Source: Desulfurococcales archaeon (GTDB lineage: Archaea > Thermoproteota > Thermoprotei_A > Sulfolobales > NBVN01). Taken from it: a DNA stretch of 47,052 nucleotides. The position numbers were made by a program, and so were the translations under genes. Below, piece after piece: positions 9,437 through 19,193 of this stretch. Numbering within the stretch: the first letter of the stretch is position 1; the number at the start of each line of letters is the position of its first letter. The notes below the pieces were generated by a model. It was not told the DNA's origin and made no database searches. It was given only the letters and a program-made list of their open reading frames with translations. The stretch is taken from positions 1 to 47,052 of the forward strand of contig WAOK01000051.1 in NCBI GenBank assembly GCA_015521325.1. The letters are read 5' to 3'.

Positions 9437-10893
9437 CGCCCACCCCTCCTGTAGACTAACCTATACCACACGAAAGCGTACAGCAGGAAGATCAGCGTTA
9501 TCACTAGGTACGAGGCGGCAGAGAGCCCGAACTCCTGATCGATCCATGCCCTCTTATAGCCGTAGAGCACCATCATCTCGTTCGTATAGCCCGAGACTGG
9601 CTTGAAGCCCGGCACCCAGAGGAAGCCCTGGGGCCCACCGTTGTTAATAAGTAGCGGAACCATGAACGCCTGCAGCGACGCGCCCGTCGTGAGGATCGCC
9701 GCAAACAGTATCGGTCTCAGTGCAAGGGGAAGCGTCACGTGCCTGAACCTCTGGAAGACTCCTGCTCCGTCAATGTACGCTGCCTCTATGAGTTCCTTAG
9801 GTATGCCAGCTATGGCGCCCATGGTCACGGTCATGACGAATGGGTAGCCGAGCCACATCTCCACGATGTTGTACACAGCGAAGGCGTCCCACTCATGGTA
9901 GTATATGTTGAATTCGTAGCCGAGCACCCCCGAGAGGGCTGAGGAGAAGACACCTGTGTCTGGAATGAAGAGCATTCTCCAAGTCGTTACGGTGAGGAGC
10001 ACGGGGAGGGCCCAGGGGATTAGGAGGAGTGCTCTCATGACTTTCCTACCACTCATTAGGTTACTGGAGAAGAGGAACGCTAGGGCAACGCCGAGAGCTA
10101 GCTTCATGGGTACGCTCGTGACCACGAAGAGGAGCGTCTTCAGTATTGAGTAAGGGAAGCGGGAGTCGGAGAACAGCTTCTGGAAGTTACCTAACCCGAT
10201 GAAGTGCAGGCTTAGGCGATCGATCTGCTTGTCTATGTCGCTCACCGCTGACTTAACGAACGAGTCGTAGTTCTCCTCAATAGCTGTTAGTTCCCCGTAT
10301 GCCAGGCTTAGGTTACCGATTATGGCGGGCGAACTCTTGACTATCGTATCCCTTATCTGCTGGGCCTTGTCGGGAGGTATTATTATCGAGAAACCGATTA
10401 TCCTCTCGACATCGCTCCACATAGAGTACATGAGGTTCTGGGCGGTGTTTAATGCGTCTCTTAGGCCCGGGTAATAATAGAGCATCGTTTCGTTACTCAC
10501 TACTATTGACACTGCCCGAGTTAAAGAGGCTGTTATGTTTGTCTTGAGGGCGTCTATGCCATCATATGTTATTGTGGTAGAAGAGTTGACGTAGGTCAGT
10601 AGATCTTCCATATTCTTTATGGTTTGGTTTATGTATTCCTTGGCTCTGCTGACCTCAGCGAGTATGCTGTCTTTGTTGCTGTATAGATAGTTCGTTATGT
10701 TAGCCCTCACTCTCTCTAGTTCCGCTATCATGGGCTGGGACGCTATGTTAGTTGCGTTTGCGTCCGTGAATGCTATGTATACCGAGAATATCAGGGGCCA
10801 GATATTGAAGAAGAGGTACAGGATGAGGCTCGGCAGAATAAGGGCGAGGGCCACCTTAGCCGGGAAAAGAATTAGCTTCCTCACCTTCCCCAA
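9433..10893 (-). CDS. Carbohydrate ABC transporter permease (MalF-like) with large extracytoplasmic insertion
   Basis: EAAYIDGAGVFQRFRHVTLPLALRPI EAA loop; about 190-aa hydrophilic helical insert after TM1; overlaps malG-like gene by 4 bp. Confidence 0.92.
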   Translation of the reverse strand: MGKVRKLILFPAKVALALILPSLILYLFFNIWPLIFSVYIAFTDANATNIASQPMIAELERVRANITNYLYSNKDSILAEVSRAKEYINQTIKNMEDLLTYVNSSTTITYDGIDALKTNITASLTRAVSIVVSNETMLYYYPGLRDALNTAQNLMYSMWSDVERIIGFSIIIPPDKAQQIRDTIVKSSPAIIGNLSLAYGELTAIEENYDSFVKSAVSDIDKQIDRLSLHFIGLGNFQKLFSDSRFPYSILKTLLFVVTSVPMKLALGVALAFLFSSNLMSGRKVMRALLLIPWALPVLLTVTTWRMLFIPDTGVFSSALSGVLGYEFNIYYHEWDAFAVYNIVEMWLGYPFVMTVTMGAIAGIPKELIEAAYIDGAGVFQRFRHVTLPLALRPILFAAILTTGASLQAFMVPLLINNGGPQGFLWVPGFKPVSGYTNEMMVLYGYKRAWIDQEFGLSAASYLVITLIFLLYAFVWYRLVYRRGGR

Positions 10894-10958
10894 GCGGGAT
10901 CCCCCAGAGCCAAGTTAATTGTATTGGTGAAGGTAAAAACGAGTTGTGATAATCGTGC

Positions 10959-12491
10959 CTAGCCAGATAGGCTCTGAAGTATCGACTCCTGCGCGTTGTC
11001 AAGCGCCTGGTCAACCGCCTCTAGCGCAGCGTCCGGCCCGTTCTCGCTGTATGTCGCCAGTATAGCACTTAGGGCCTCGGAAACAGGTCCCCAAACCTTG
11101 GCCATCTGCGGAGATTTAGGCATTGGTATGCTGTTAGATATCGACTCTATGAATCCCGCAACTATTGGGTACTGGTCTATGTGCTCTGAGATGTAGGTCA
11201 CGACCGACTTCTTCACTGGTATGAAGCCCGCGTTGTCGACGAGGAACTTGAGGGTGTCGTCGTTCAGGCTGAACCACATCACGAACAGTATAGATGCATA
11301 TAGCTTGTTCTGGTCCTGCTCAGTAACTTTGCTTATCCAGAGGAGCTTTATACCCGAGAACGGCCTCGGCACCTTATCATCTATCGGCGGAATCGCTGAC
11401 ACGGTTATGTTAGGTATGTTCTCCTTTATAGCTGGTATATCCCATGGACCAGTGATCATGCAAGGCGCCTTACCCTGCTGGAATATGCTGAGCTGCGTCT
11501 CGTGACCAAGGTCGCCAGTGAACTCGTAAGCGAGGACGTGCTGTATGAGGAACTTTATGCCCTCTTTAGTCCCCGTGGAGTTCACTCCCACAGACCCTGT
11601 CTCGTCGTCGTAGTAGTAGCCGCCGAACGCCGTCACGAATGGGTACACGAAGTATGGGTCGATCTGGTAGGCTAGGCCGTAGGTATCGTTGTCGGGGTTG
11701 TAGTACTGCTGCATTATCTGTTCGAGCTCAGCGAAGGTCTTAGGCGGAGTCGGAACCATCTCGGCGTTGCAGACTAGGGCTATTGCCTCGGCTGCCCACG
11801 GCAGGCCGTAGAGGTGTAGGTTGTAGACGCCGGCCGAGTACGCGTTGGTCAGGTACTGCGCTTGAAGGTCTTCTATGGTCTCGGGCGGCAGGTACTTGTC
11901 GAGCGGGACTATGAAGCCTCCCTCAGCGAGCTCGCCTGTCCAGTCGTGGGCCCATGTGAAGACGTTGGCGGTGTTCTCCAGGTCGTTGGCCAGCACGCCC
12001 GCCTTCACCGCCTCCTTCATGTTCTGCTGGGTCCCTGTGTAGGAGACCTTGATACCAGGGTACTCCGACTCGAACTCGTTCACCACCTGGGTTATCGCGT
12101 CTACCTCGAACGGGAGCATAGAGGTCCAGAAGTTTATTGTGACGCTGATCTCTCCATTCTTAGCTTTCTGTACGAACTCGTAGAAGTCATCCGGCACGCG
12201 TATGGTCGACGAACCGATCGTTATTGTTTTGAGCTGGGGTTGCTGGGTCGTTGTCGTAGTGGTTGTCGTTGTCGTGGTCGTCGTTGGCAAGGTAGTTGTG
12301 GTGGTTGTACCTATAGACGTGGTAGTGGTTGTGGTGGTGGTCGTTGTGGGCGCTGTAGTCGTTGGGGTCGGAGTCGGCTGCCCACCTCCCTGCATGATGA
12401 GAACTGCTGCCGCCGCAATGACTACGATAACTATGATTATCCCGGCGATTGCTTGCTTTGTTAATCCTGCTCTCCTGCGCAATAAGGTCAC
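10959..12491 (-). CDS. Maltose/maltodextrin-type ABC transporter substrate-binding protein with Thr-rich stalk
   Basis: N-terminal TM AGIIIVIVVIAAAAVLI, poly-Thr/Pro linker, then an SBP domain (VTINFWTSMLPFEVDAITQVVNEFESEYPGIKVSYT). Confidence 0.92.
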   Translation of the reverse strand: MTLLRRRAGLTKQAIAGIIIVIVVIAAAAVLIMQGGGQPTPTPTTTAPTTTTTTTTTTSIGTTTTTTLPTTTTTTTTTTTTTQQPQLKTITIGSSTIRVPDDFYEFVQKAKNGEISVTINFWTSMLPFEVDAITQVVNEFESEYPGIKVSYTGTQQNMKEAVKAGVLANDLENTANVFTWAHDWTGELAEGGFIVPLDKYLPPETIEDLQAQYLTNAYSAGVYNLHLYGLPWAAEAIALVCNAEMVPTPPKTFAELEQIMQQYYNPDNDTYGLAYQIDPYFVYPFVTAFGGYYYDDETGSVGVNSTGTKEGIKFLIQHVLAYEFTGDLGHETQLSIFQQGKAPCMITGPWDIPAIKENIPNITVSAIPPIDDKVPRPFSGIKLLWISKVTEQDQNKLYASILFVMWFSLNDDTLKFLVDNAGFIPVKKSVVTYISEHIDQYPIVAGFIESISNSIPMPKSPQMAKVWGPVSEALSAILATYSENGPDAALEAVDQALDNAQESILQSLSG

Positions 12492-12539
12492 CGAATATGA
12501 TTAATTTAAGTGGATAAAAGCCTACGAGATGGTGCACCG

Positions 12540-14576
12540 ATGTACGAGGTCGTCGGCGCTGAGCACTACCACGGATCCCGCCTCGGAGTTTACAAGGTGC
12601 TGTTCAAGACGAGAGCCCCAAAAGATTCTAAGCACGTCTACCTTGTGTCCGAGCTTTCCTCATACTACATAGGGCGCCATGAGCTCAGAGTCAGTGATGG
12701 AGTTGGGGAGATTGTCCTCGATCTCCTTCCAGGCACTTACCCCTATTTCTTCGGCGACGAGAGGATGAGGTACTGGCCTGATGAGGATGTAGTGATAAGG
12801 ACTAGGGTCAGGCACTGGGGGACAACATACGACGCCTCTGTGGCGAGAGTTCCTCCAGATAAATTCCTTGCCGGGAACCCCCTCGATTACTTCCTCCACA
12901 ACGAGAGAGACTCTAGGTTCTTCTCGCGCTTTTCGGGATACACCGCAGTTAGGGCTATCGCCCCGAGATCTGTTGCCGAAGCCCGCCTCGAGGTACTGGG
13001 CTGTAAGGAAGGAACCTACCCAATGAGGAAGTATCTGCTGGACTCGAGATTCGCTGTATTCGAGGGTATTGTGCCCTGCGATTCGGTAAGAGGTTACGTA
13101 TTCTGGGTAAGGAGCGCTGACGGGGATGAGGTGTTCTTTGGCGAGGAGGGGAAAGGTGACGAGGCACCGATAAGGCCTGAACACAGTTCTTCGAGGGTGA
13201 GGTGGTTCCACGGTGCTATCTATTATCAGATATTTGTCGATAGTTTTTCTTCGAGCACACAGGAGTTGCCTCCGAGGCAGGGTAGGGAGGTGAGGTTGGG
13301 AGGTGATTTACTCGGCATTGTCGAGAGGCTCGGGCACATTGAGTCAGTAGGTGCTGAGGTACTCTATCTCACCCCGATATATGTGGCCCCGTCATACCAC
13401 CGATACGACGTCATTGACCACAAGAGGGTCGACCCGTACCTCGGCGGGGACGAAGCGTTTAGGACTCTCATTACCAGAGCCCATGAACGTGGGATAAAGA
13501 TCGTCATCGACCTTGTGGCGCACCACGTGTCCCCATGCTCCTCATTCTTCGTCAATGCTTTGAGGAAGTGGCGGAAGTCCGAGTACTGGGGCTGGTTCCG
13601 TTTCCTAGTAGATGACTTGAGTGAGGCCGACCCAAAGGATCTGAGTGCTCTATGGAACTTCATAAGCGGTGGATGCAGGGAACTTCCTCACGAGATTCGG
13701 GACAGGGACCCATTCTATGAAGGTTTCTTTAACCTGTGGACTATGCCCAAGCTCGACTACGGGAATGAGGGCGTGAGGAAGTATGTCTGCGATGTGGTGA
13801 GGCACTGGCTAGGCCTCGGCGTTGATGGCGTGCGTGTTGATGTCGCTCTGGGGATACCTGAAGAGGGGCTGGAGGGGATCCGGGAGTGTGTGAAGGAGGC
13901 TAGAGAGGATGCCGTCGTCATTATTGAGGTATCGAGGGGCGTGCCCCACCATCGCTACGAGTACACAGCAGATAGTGCCATGAATTACGACCTAATGTTC
14001 GCCGTGAGGGAATTCATAGGCGGGTCCATCACGGCGAGGGAGTTCGTTGATACGGTCGGTTCCCTAAACGCTAGGATCCCACTACCATCTGTCCACGCCA
14101 TGTACAACCTCCTAGACAGCCACGACACGGACAGGGCGATCACCGCCTTAGGCGGTGTTGAGGAATACATGAGGGCGTTGACAATACTGTTTGCCTTACC
14201 CGGGTCCCCGGCCCTGTACTATGGCGATGAGGTCGGCATGGGTGGCGGTGGCATACCGTACTGCAGGGAAACGATGATGTGGGATGAGGGAAGCTGGAAT
14301 AAAGAGATCCTTAGACATGTTAAGTACTTGACGTACCTCCGCAGAAGGTTCAGATCCCTCAGGCTAGGCTATGCCGTCCTAGAACCCGTCAATGAGGGCA
14401 CTGTCGCCATCCATCGTTACCTACCGGAGCAGGAGTTCCTGGTTATCGTTCCGAGGCCGGGGTGGGAGTTCAGCTATGAACTCGAGGATAGGTACAGCAG
14501 GGTAGCGGGTGGTGAGGTGAGCGGTACGGTCTATGGGTCTGAGCCACTACTGCTTTTCAGGAGGCTCAGCTCTTAG
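12540..14576 (+). CDS. GH13 alpha-amylase family enzyme (cyclomaltodextrinase/neopullulanase-like)
   Basis: DLVAHH, GVRVDVA, VIIEVS, NLLDSHDTDRA motifs; N-terminal beta-domain. ATG 12540 preferred over GTG 12510. Confidence 0.9.
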   Translation: MYEVVGAEHYHGSRLGVYKVLFKTRAPKDSKHVYLVSELSSYYIGRHELRVSDGVGEIVLDLLPGTYPYFFGDERMRYWPDEDVVIRTRVRHWGTTYDASVARVPPDKFLAGNPLDYFLHNERDSRFFSRFSGYTAVRAIAPRSVAEARLEVLGCKEGTYPMRKYLLDSRFAVFEGIVPCDSVRGYVFWVRSADGDEVFFGEEGKGDEAPIRPEHSSSRVRWFHGAIYYQIFVDSFSSSTQELPPRQGREVRLGGDLLGIVERLGHIESVGAEVLYLTPIYVAPSYHRYDVIDHKRVDPYLGGDEAFRTLITRAHERGIKIVIDLVAHHVSPCSSFFVNALRKWRKSEYWGWFRFLVDDLSEADPKDLSALWNFISGGCRELPHEIRDRDPFYEGFFNLWTMPKLDYGNEGVRKYVCDVVRHWLGLGVDGVRVDVALGIPEEGLEGIRECVKEAREDAVVIIEVSRGVPHHRYEYTADSAMNYDLMFAVREFIGGSITAREFVDTVGSLNARIPLPSVHAMYNLLDSHDTDRAITALGGVEEYMRALTILFALPGSPALYYGDEVGMGGGGIPYCRETMMWDEGSWNKEILRHVKYLTYLRRRFRSLRLGYAVLEPVNEGTVAIHRYLPEQEFLVIVPRPGWEFSYELEDRYSRVAGGEVSGTVYGSEPLLLFRRLSS

Positions 14577-14578
14577 GG

Positions 14579-15688
14579 CTATATGAGCGCCTCACCAGTT
14601 TTTCCGTCAAAGAACAGTACCTTGCCCCAGTCCCACCCCAAGAACACCTCCTGACCCGGCTCTAGCCTCGCCTCCTCCCTCACCTTCGCCTTAATGGCCT
14701 GCCCTCCGAGGTCAGCGGTCACGATCTGCTCCGAGCCCATGAACTCGGAAATCAGTACGCGTGCTTTGTAGGGCGTTGACTGACTGACCTCCCTAGACAC
14801 CCTAATGTGCTCCGGCCTTATAGCGAGCGTTAGGGCGTCCCCTTTAAGGGCCTTAATCAAGTGATCCGCTACCTCCCCCCCAAGCTCGTGGGTGAATCCC
14901 GGGCAACCTATCCTGACCCTTCCCTCAGCGGATCTCTCAACATGGCACTCGATGACGTTGGCGGGGGGCGACCCTATGAAGGTGGCTACGAAGATATTCC
15001 TCGGCTTGAGGTAGAGTTCCTCAGGCCTCCCTATCTGAAGAACCCTGCCCTCGTTCATCACCGCTATCCTGTCGGCCATGCTCGTCGCTTCTGCCTGGTC
15101 GTGGGTCACGTAGATGGTAGTGATCCCTAGCTCCCTCTGGAGCCTCTTTAGCTCAGCCCTCATCATGAGCCTGAGCTTAGCGTCGAGGTTGCTGAGGGGC
15201 TCGTCAAGCAACCAGACCTTCGGCTTTCTCACGAGGGCCCTTGCTAGGGCGACCCTCTGCTGCTGCCCACCGCTAAGCTGCGACGGGTACCTATCGAGTA
15301 GTTCCTCTATCTTCAGCATCTTAGCCACGCGTAGAACCGCCTGCCTTATGTCCTCGTTGGTGAGGCCTAGCTCCTTTTTCCTCACCCTCAGCGGGAACGC
15401 TATGTTGTCGAAGACCTTCATGTGCGGGTAAAGAGCGTAGTTCTGGAAGACCATCGCGACGTCCCTGTCCTTTGGGTGGAGGTTGTTGACGACTCTCCCA
15501 TCGATGTATATCTCGCCCTCATCCGGCTCCTCGAGGCCAGCGATCAGCCTCAGGGTCGTCGTCTTGCCGCACCCGGAAGGGCCTAGGAGGGCAAAGAACT
15601 CGCCGTGCCTTACCTCGAAGCTCACCTTGTTGACGGCGATGACGTCCCCGAACCTCTTGACTACGTTGACGAGTTTCACGGTTGCCAA
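14579..15688 (-). CDS. ABC transporter ATP-binding protein (MalK/MsmK/UgpC-like)
   Basis: Walker A GPSGCGKTT, LSGGQQQRVALARAL signature, Walker B VWLLDEPLSNLD; C-terminal regulatory domain. Confidence 0.95.
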   Translation of the reverse strand: MATVKLVNVVKRFGDVIAVNKVSFEVRHGEFFALLGPSGCGKTTTLRLIAGLEEPDEGEIYIDGRVVNNLHPKDRDVAMVFQNYALYPHMKVFDNIAFPLRVRKKELGLTNEDIRQAVLRVAKMLKIEELLDRYPSQLSGGQQQRVALARALVRKPKVWLLDEPLSNLDAKLRLMMRAELKRLQRELGITTIYVTHDQAEATSMADRIAVMNEGRVLQIGRPEELYLKPRNIFVATFIGSPPANVIECHVERSAEGRVRIGCPGFTHELGGEVADHLIKALKGDALTLAIRPEHIRVSREVSQSTPYKARVLISEFMGSEQIVTADLGGQAIKAKVREEARLEPGQEVFLGWDWGKVLFFDGKTGEALI

Positions 15689-15743
15689 ACCATGGTCCCA
15701 TGAAACCTGTGGCTATAGGGAAAAAGATATTTCCTTGCGGGTA

Positions 15744-18700
15744 TCACGATCTCTTTCTCCTGTACCCAGCTATGAGGGAGCCAGCGACTAGGCCCGCTAT
15801 CAGGCCAAGGATCACGCCGACCCCGACGAGCCTGTTATCGGTCACTGGCCGCGTAACTGTCTCAGTCGCTGTAGTCGTCGATATTTCGGTCGTAGTTAGC
15901 GTTGCTGTCTCGGTTAAGCGCTCAGTAACACTCGTTGTGTAAGTTAATGTCTCAGTCACCGTTGTAGTGGTTACTACCGAGGCCTGAGCCTCCTGGGGGC
16001 TAACGCCCTTAATCACTGCGAGCTTCACCTCACCACTTGTCCTGTTAATTTCGAAGCTCCTCAGCATCTGGTACTGTTCCTCGGGCGTTGGGGCGAGGAG
16101 GTCCATTACGCGTGGGACGGCGTTGAAGAGTATGGCTGTGGCCATGTCCTCGCCAGCTCCCACGACCCACTCGTCAGGACTGACACCGAAGGGCCTTATG
16201 CGGTCGGGGCCGTAGCCATCGTAGCTTGTTAAGACGACGACGTAGCTCCAGTTACCAGCGTTATCAACGTCGGGCAGCAGCGACTTCCTGACCTCAGCTT
16301 TTATCGCGTTCGCGGCCGGGTCCGCCGAGACGCTGAAGGCGCCGTCCTGCACGACGACGGTCCCGTTAGCGAAGTATATCGCCGCTCTCTGGCCCGCAGG
16401 TACTGGGTCGCTTCCCCATCCTGGCGCTATGAGTAGGGCGAAGCTCCAAGCATATTCGGGGTCTATCTGAACGTTGAGGCCGAACGTCGTGGTGTTCTCT
16501 GGGCCGCCTGCTGTGGTGTGCACGTATATCTGCACATACTGCAGGCAGAACCCGTTCGGGCCTCCCCACGGGTTCCCTCCCAGATCCCTAACGGTTACCT
16601 CGAAGACCAGCTTGTCACCAGCATCGATCACGCGGAACCCTGTCATGTCGAACACGCCGGGCTTGAACACGCTGTTCGTCGGGTACTGGTACCCGCCAGC
16701 GCCGTCGTCGTCGCCTATCGGGTCCTTCATCTCAAAGATCACGTTGCCGCTAACAGCAGCTGCTGCCGGGACCTGGAGTACGTAGGCGTTACCTAGTCTC
16801 GTGGCGTACTCAACAATCGAGCCGTTGACGTAGGTGGCCGCGGTCAGGTATATCCTGTCACCCGCCGCCGCGCTCACCACGTTCCACGGAATGAAGAACT
16901 CGTAGGCCTCTGCTTCATAGGCCTCACCATAGTATATGGGTACCCAACCGCCGTGGCCGTCCGCCGCGCTGACGACTACGGTGTTTGTTGCGGGGTTTAG
17001 GAGGACCTCGTAGGCCAGGCCGATGCCGAGGTCCGTAACACCATCCCTCGCCAGCGGGTTGTAGCCTAGGTGGTATGGGCTTACGCTCCTCCACATGCAT
17101 GTGAGGTACACGGCGACCTCGGCATCGCTTAGGTCACTGGCGGGAACTACCGCGACGTACATGCCCGATGGGGTGACAGCTACGGACACGTTGGCAACGT
17201 ATTCTGTGCCGACCGGCATCACTAACGCATCACTCCACGCCTCATCGGCTAAGCTACCGTCGAGGGTTGGCGGCGTGGTGACGGGCTTAGGCACTTCACT
17301 GTTTATCACACCAATCGGGGTAGCGTCAGGGTTGTACTGCGTCTTAAGGTACTCCGGCACGGGGAGCCCTAGCGAGATGTAGACCCTCCGCAGGTATGCC
17401 TTGAATAGCGGGTTGGAGGGGAACGTGCCCCCGCCGTCTCCGCCGTACCACCAGAACCAGTCGCTTGCCTCAGCCCTGAGGAGGTTCTCGACGGCGTCTG
17501 GGTTTAGGAGGTAGGCCTGCTCTATGCTGTCTGTGTTGAGGGCGTTCATCAAGTCCTCCCTCGCCTTCGCTAGGTACATCCATGCGGCGTTCTCCTGCCT
17601 CTGCCCTATCCATATAGCGAGCTCCCCACCTGCCCAGGAGCCCTCGGCTATCACGGCCTCTACGTCCTTCCTCGGGAGCTCTGAGTAGGCGTCCTTGGTG
17701 TAGCTGAGGGGTAGGTCTGAGATGTCCCTGCCCTCGAGGTCCAGGTATTCGTAGGTCTTCAGCGGCAGCTCTTGGGCGTCCGGGTGGGTCTCTAGGTACT
17801 CCCTAACTGTCGTCGTTCTGAGTACACCCTGTTCCTGGTACTGCTCTAGGGCAGAGTAGAGGGCGTTAAGGAACTCGTCGCCGAATTCTGGGTAGTGCTC
17901 CCACGGATTCTCTCCGTCGAGAGCGATGACGACTAAGTGCCCGCCCCCAACGGAGTCTCTTATGCTGATGAGCCTGTTGATGAGGTCATTAACCGCCTGC
18001 TGGGTATCCCATTTTGAGTAGTCGAAGCTTATCAGGTTGCTGAGGTCCGTGTCCCTAAATACTACATAGATACTCTCGTCACCTATCCTCGCTACCCATG
18101 GTGAGTAGATCCCGGTCGATGGAGCGCCCGACTTAAGGAGTATATCCCTGTCAGTTACCGTCCACGTGAAGCCTTCCTCAGCGAACACCCTCAGCACTTC
18201 CTGGTTAACTGCCTCCTCAGCAGGCCACACACCGGCTGGTGTGTAGTTGAAGACTCCGCGGAACAGCCATATGCTTCTCTTCACGTGCATCCTCAGGTCA
18301 TCGGACCAGCCGAAGTCCGTGATTATCGGCGCTAGTGGGTGACTGTAGGGCACGGGTATAAGCTCAGCCTGCCCCTTGGACGCTAGTTCTGAGTATATAC
18401 CGAATATCTTCCCCATGATGTCCAGCTGGGTGTTCAGCACAGCCGCGAGGTCGTCCCGCGTGAAGTGTATGTTCGGGTTGGTCAAGGCTTCCTGCCTTAA
18501 CTGGTAGATGCTTGGGTACTCTTCCCTAAGGATCTCGGGGTCTATCCAGAATAGGTTGAAGAGCGTCGCCAGGTCTAGGAAGTCCTGGTCGCTGAACTCC
18601 GCCACGACAGCCTGCTTGTACTCCTCCTCGGGTAATGAGACATACTTGTTGAGGGCTGTCCTCGCCTTATCTCTTAGTTCCTTAAACCTCGGTACAACCT

Positions 18701-19133
18701 CCACGATCCTCGCCCAGTTAATGTCGAAGAACCCTCCGGGTATCTGGAGCATCGAGAACTTCTCGTCGACGCTGAGTTCCTCGCCGTTCGCCAGCTTCAT
18801 GGAGATCTCCTGCCTCACGTCCTTCATGCCGTTGAGGTAGTCTCCTATCTGGACGATTAGGGATCCTGAGAACGTGAAGGTGACCTTGATGTCGGGGTAC
18901 TTGGAGAGTATGTACGCCATCTTGTAGTAGTTGCCGACGCTGTGCATCCTTACCCATGGGAGCACGAAGTACGTGCCGTCGGCGCTGTAGTACCAGGGCT
19001 GGTGGTAGTGCCATATGAAGGCCACATAGAGGGGCTCGCTGGGTTGCTGAGCCATACCGGTAATCGGCGGCGCGATTGAGGCGAGAACCAGGGTGACCAG
19101 TGTGGCTATTAGTGCTTTCTTAAGTGCGCCCAA
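15744..19133 (-). CDS. Surface-anchored GH57 amylopullulanase-like enzyme with C-terminal DOMON/glucodextranase-C-like modules
   Basis: Signal peptide; WHYHQPWYY, PAGVWPAEEAV, ALDGENPWEHY; C-terminal beta modules; Thr-rich stalk; C-terminal TM LVGVGVILGLIAGLVAGSLIAGYRRKRS. Confidence 0.92.
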   Translation of the reverse strand: MGALKKALIATLVTLVLASIAPPITGMAQQPSEPLYVAFIWHYHQPWYYSADGTYFVLPWVRMHSVGNYYKMAYILSKYPDIKVTFTFSGSLIVQIGDYLNGMKDVRQEISMKLANGEELSVDEKFSMLQIPGGFFDINWARIVEVVPRFKELRDKARTALNKYVSLPEEEYKQAVVAEFSDQDFLDLATLFNLFWIDPEILREEYPSIYQLRQEALTNPNIHFTRDDLAAVLNTQLDIMGKIFGIYSELASKGQAELIPVPYSHPLAPIITDFGWSDDLRMHVKRSIWLFRGVFNYTPAGVWPAEEAVNQEVLRVFAEEGFTWTVTDRDILLKSGAPSTGIYSPWVARIGDESIYVVFRDTDLSNLISFDYSKWDTQQAVNDLINRLISIRDSVGGGHLVVIALDGENPWEHYPEFGDEFLNALYSALEQYQEQGVLRTTTVREYLETHPDAQELPLKTYEYLDLEGRDISDLPLSYTKDAYSELPRKDVEAVIAEGSWAGGELAIWIGQRQENAAWMYLAKAREDLMNALNTDSIEQAYLLNPDAVENLLRAEASDWFWWYGGDGGGTFPSNPLFKAYLRRVYISLGLPVPEYLKTQYNPDATPIGVINSEVPKPVTTPPTLDGSLADEAWSDALVMPVGTEYVANVSVAVTPSGMYVAVVPASDLSDAEVAVYLTCMWRSVSPYHLGYNPLARDGVTDLGIGLAYEVLLNPATNTVVVSAADGHGGWVPIYYGEAYEAEAYEFFIPWNVVSAAAGDRIYLTAATYVNGSIVEYATRLGNAYVLQVPAAAAVSGNVIFEMKDPIGDDDGAGGYQYPTNSVFKPGVFDMTGFRVIDAGDKLVFEVTVRDLGGNPWGGPNGFCLQYVQIYVHTTAGGPENTTTFGLNVQIDPEYAWSFALLIAPGWGSDPVPAGQRAAIYFANGTVVVQDGAFSVSADPAANAIKAEVRKSLLPDVDNAGNWSYVVVLTSYDGYGPDRIRPFGVSPDEWVVGAGEDMATAILFNAVPRVMDLLAPTPEEQYQMLRSFEINRTSGEVKLAVIKGVSPQEAQASVVTTTTVTETLTYTTSVTERLTETATLTTTEISTTTATETVTRPVTDNRLVGVGVILGLIAGLVAGSLIAGYRRKRS
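16505..16574. repeat. 70-bp block nearly identical to 19970-20039
   Basis: cgcctgctgtggtgtgcacgtatatctgcacRtactgcaggcagaacccgttcgggcctccccacgggtt in both; I count one mismatch. Confidence 0.85.
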
Positions 19134-19139
19134 TTATTC

Positions 19140-19155
19140 GCACCATTAAAGGTGC
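19140..19155. promoter_or_regulatory. Inverted repeat GCACC-attaaa-GGTGC upstream of the GH57 gene
   Basis: Direct reading; 5-bp perfect arms around an AT-rich core just upstream of the start at 19133. Confidence 0.35.
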
Positions 19156-19193
19156 TTATTTGAGGGAAAAAGACCTATCTGATCACGCCGTGG

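Noticed and set aside
12187-12537. Val-, His- and Thr-rich ORFs in alternative frames over the substrate-binding protein linker
   Set aside because: Artefacts of the low-complexity ACN/GTN codons encoding the poly-Thr stalk of the SBP; no independent coding evidence.
15850-16000. Repetitive Thr/Val/Glu-coding DNA at the ends of surface proteins (also 19290-19440) as a repeat array
   Set aside because: Explained by Thr-rich stalks of surface-anchored proteins; no regular repeat-spacer structure, so not CRISPR.
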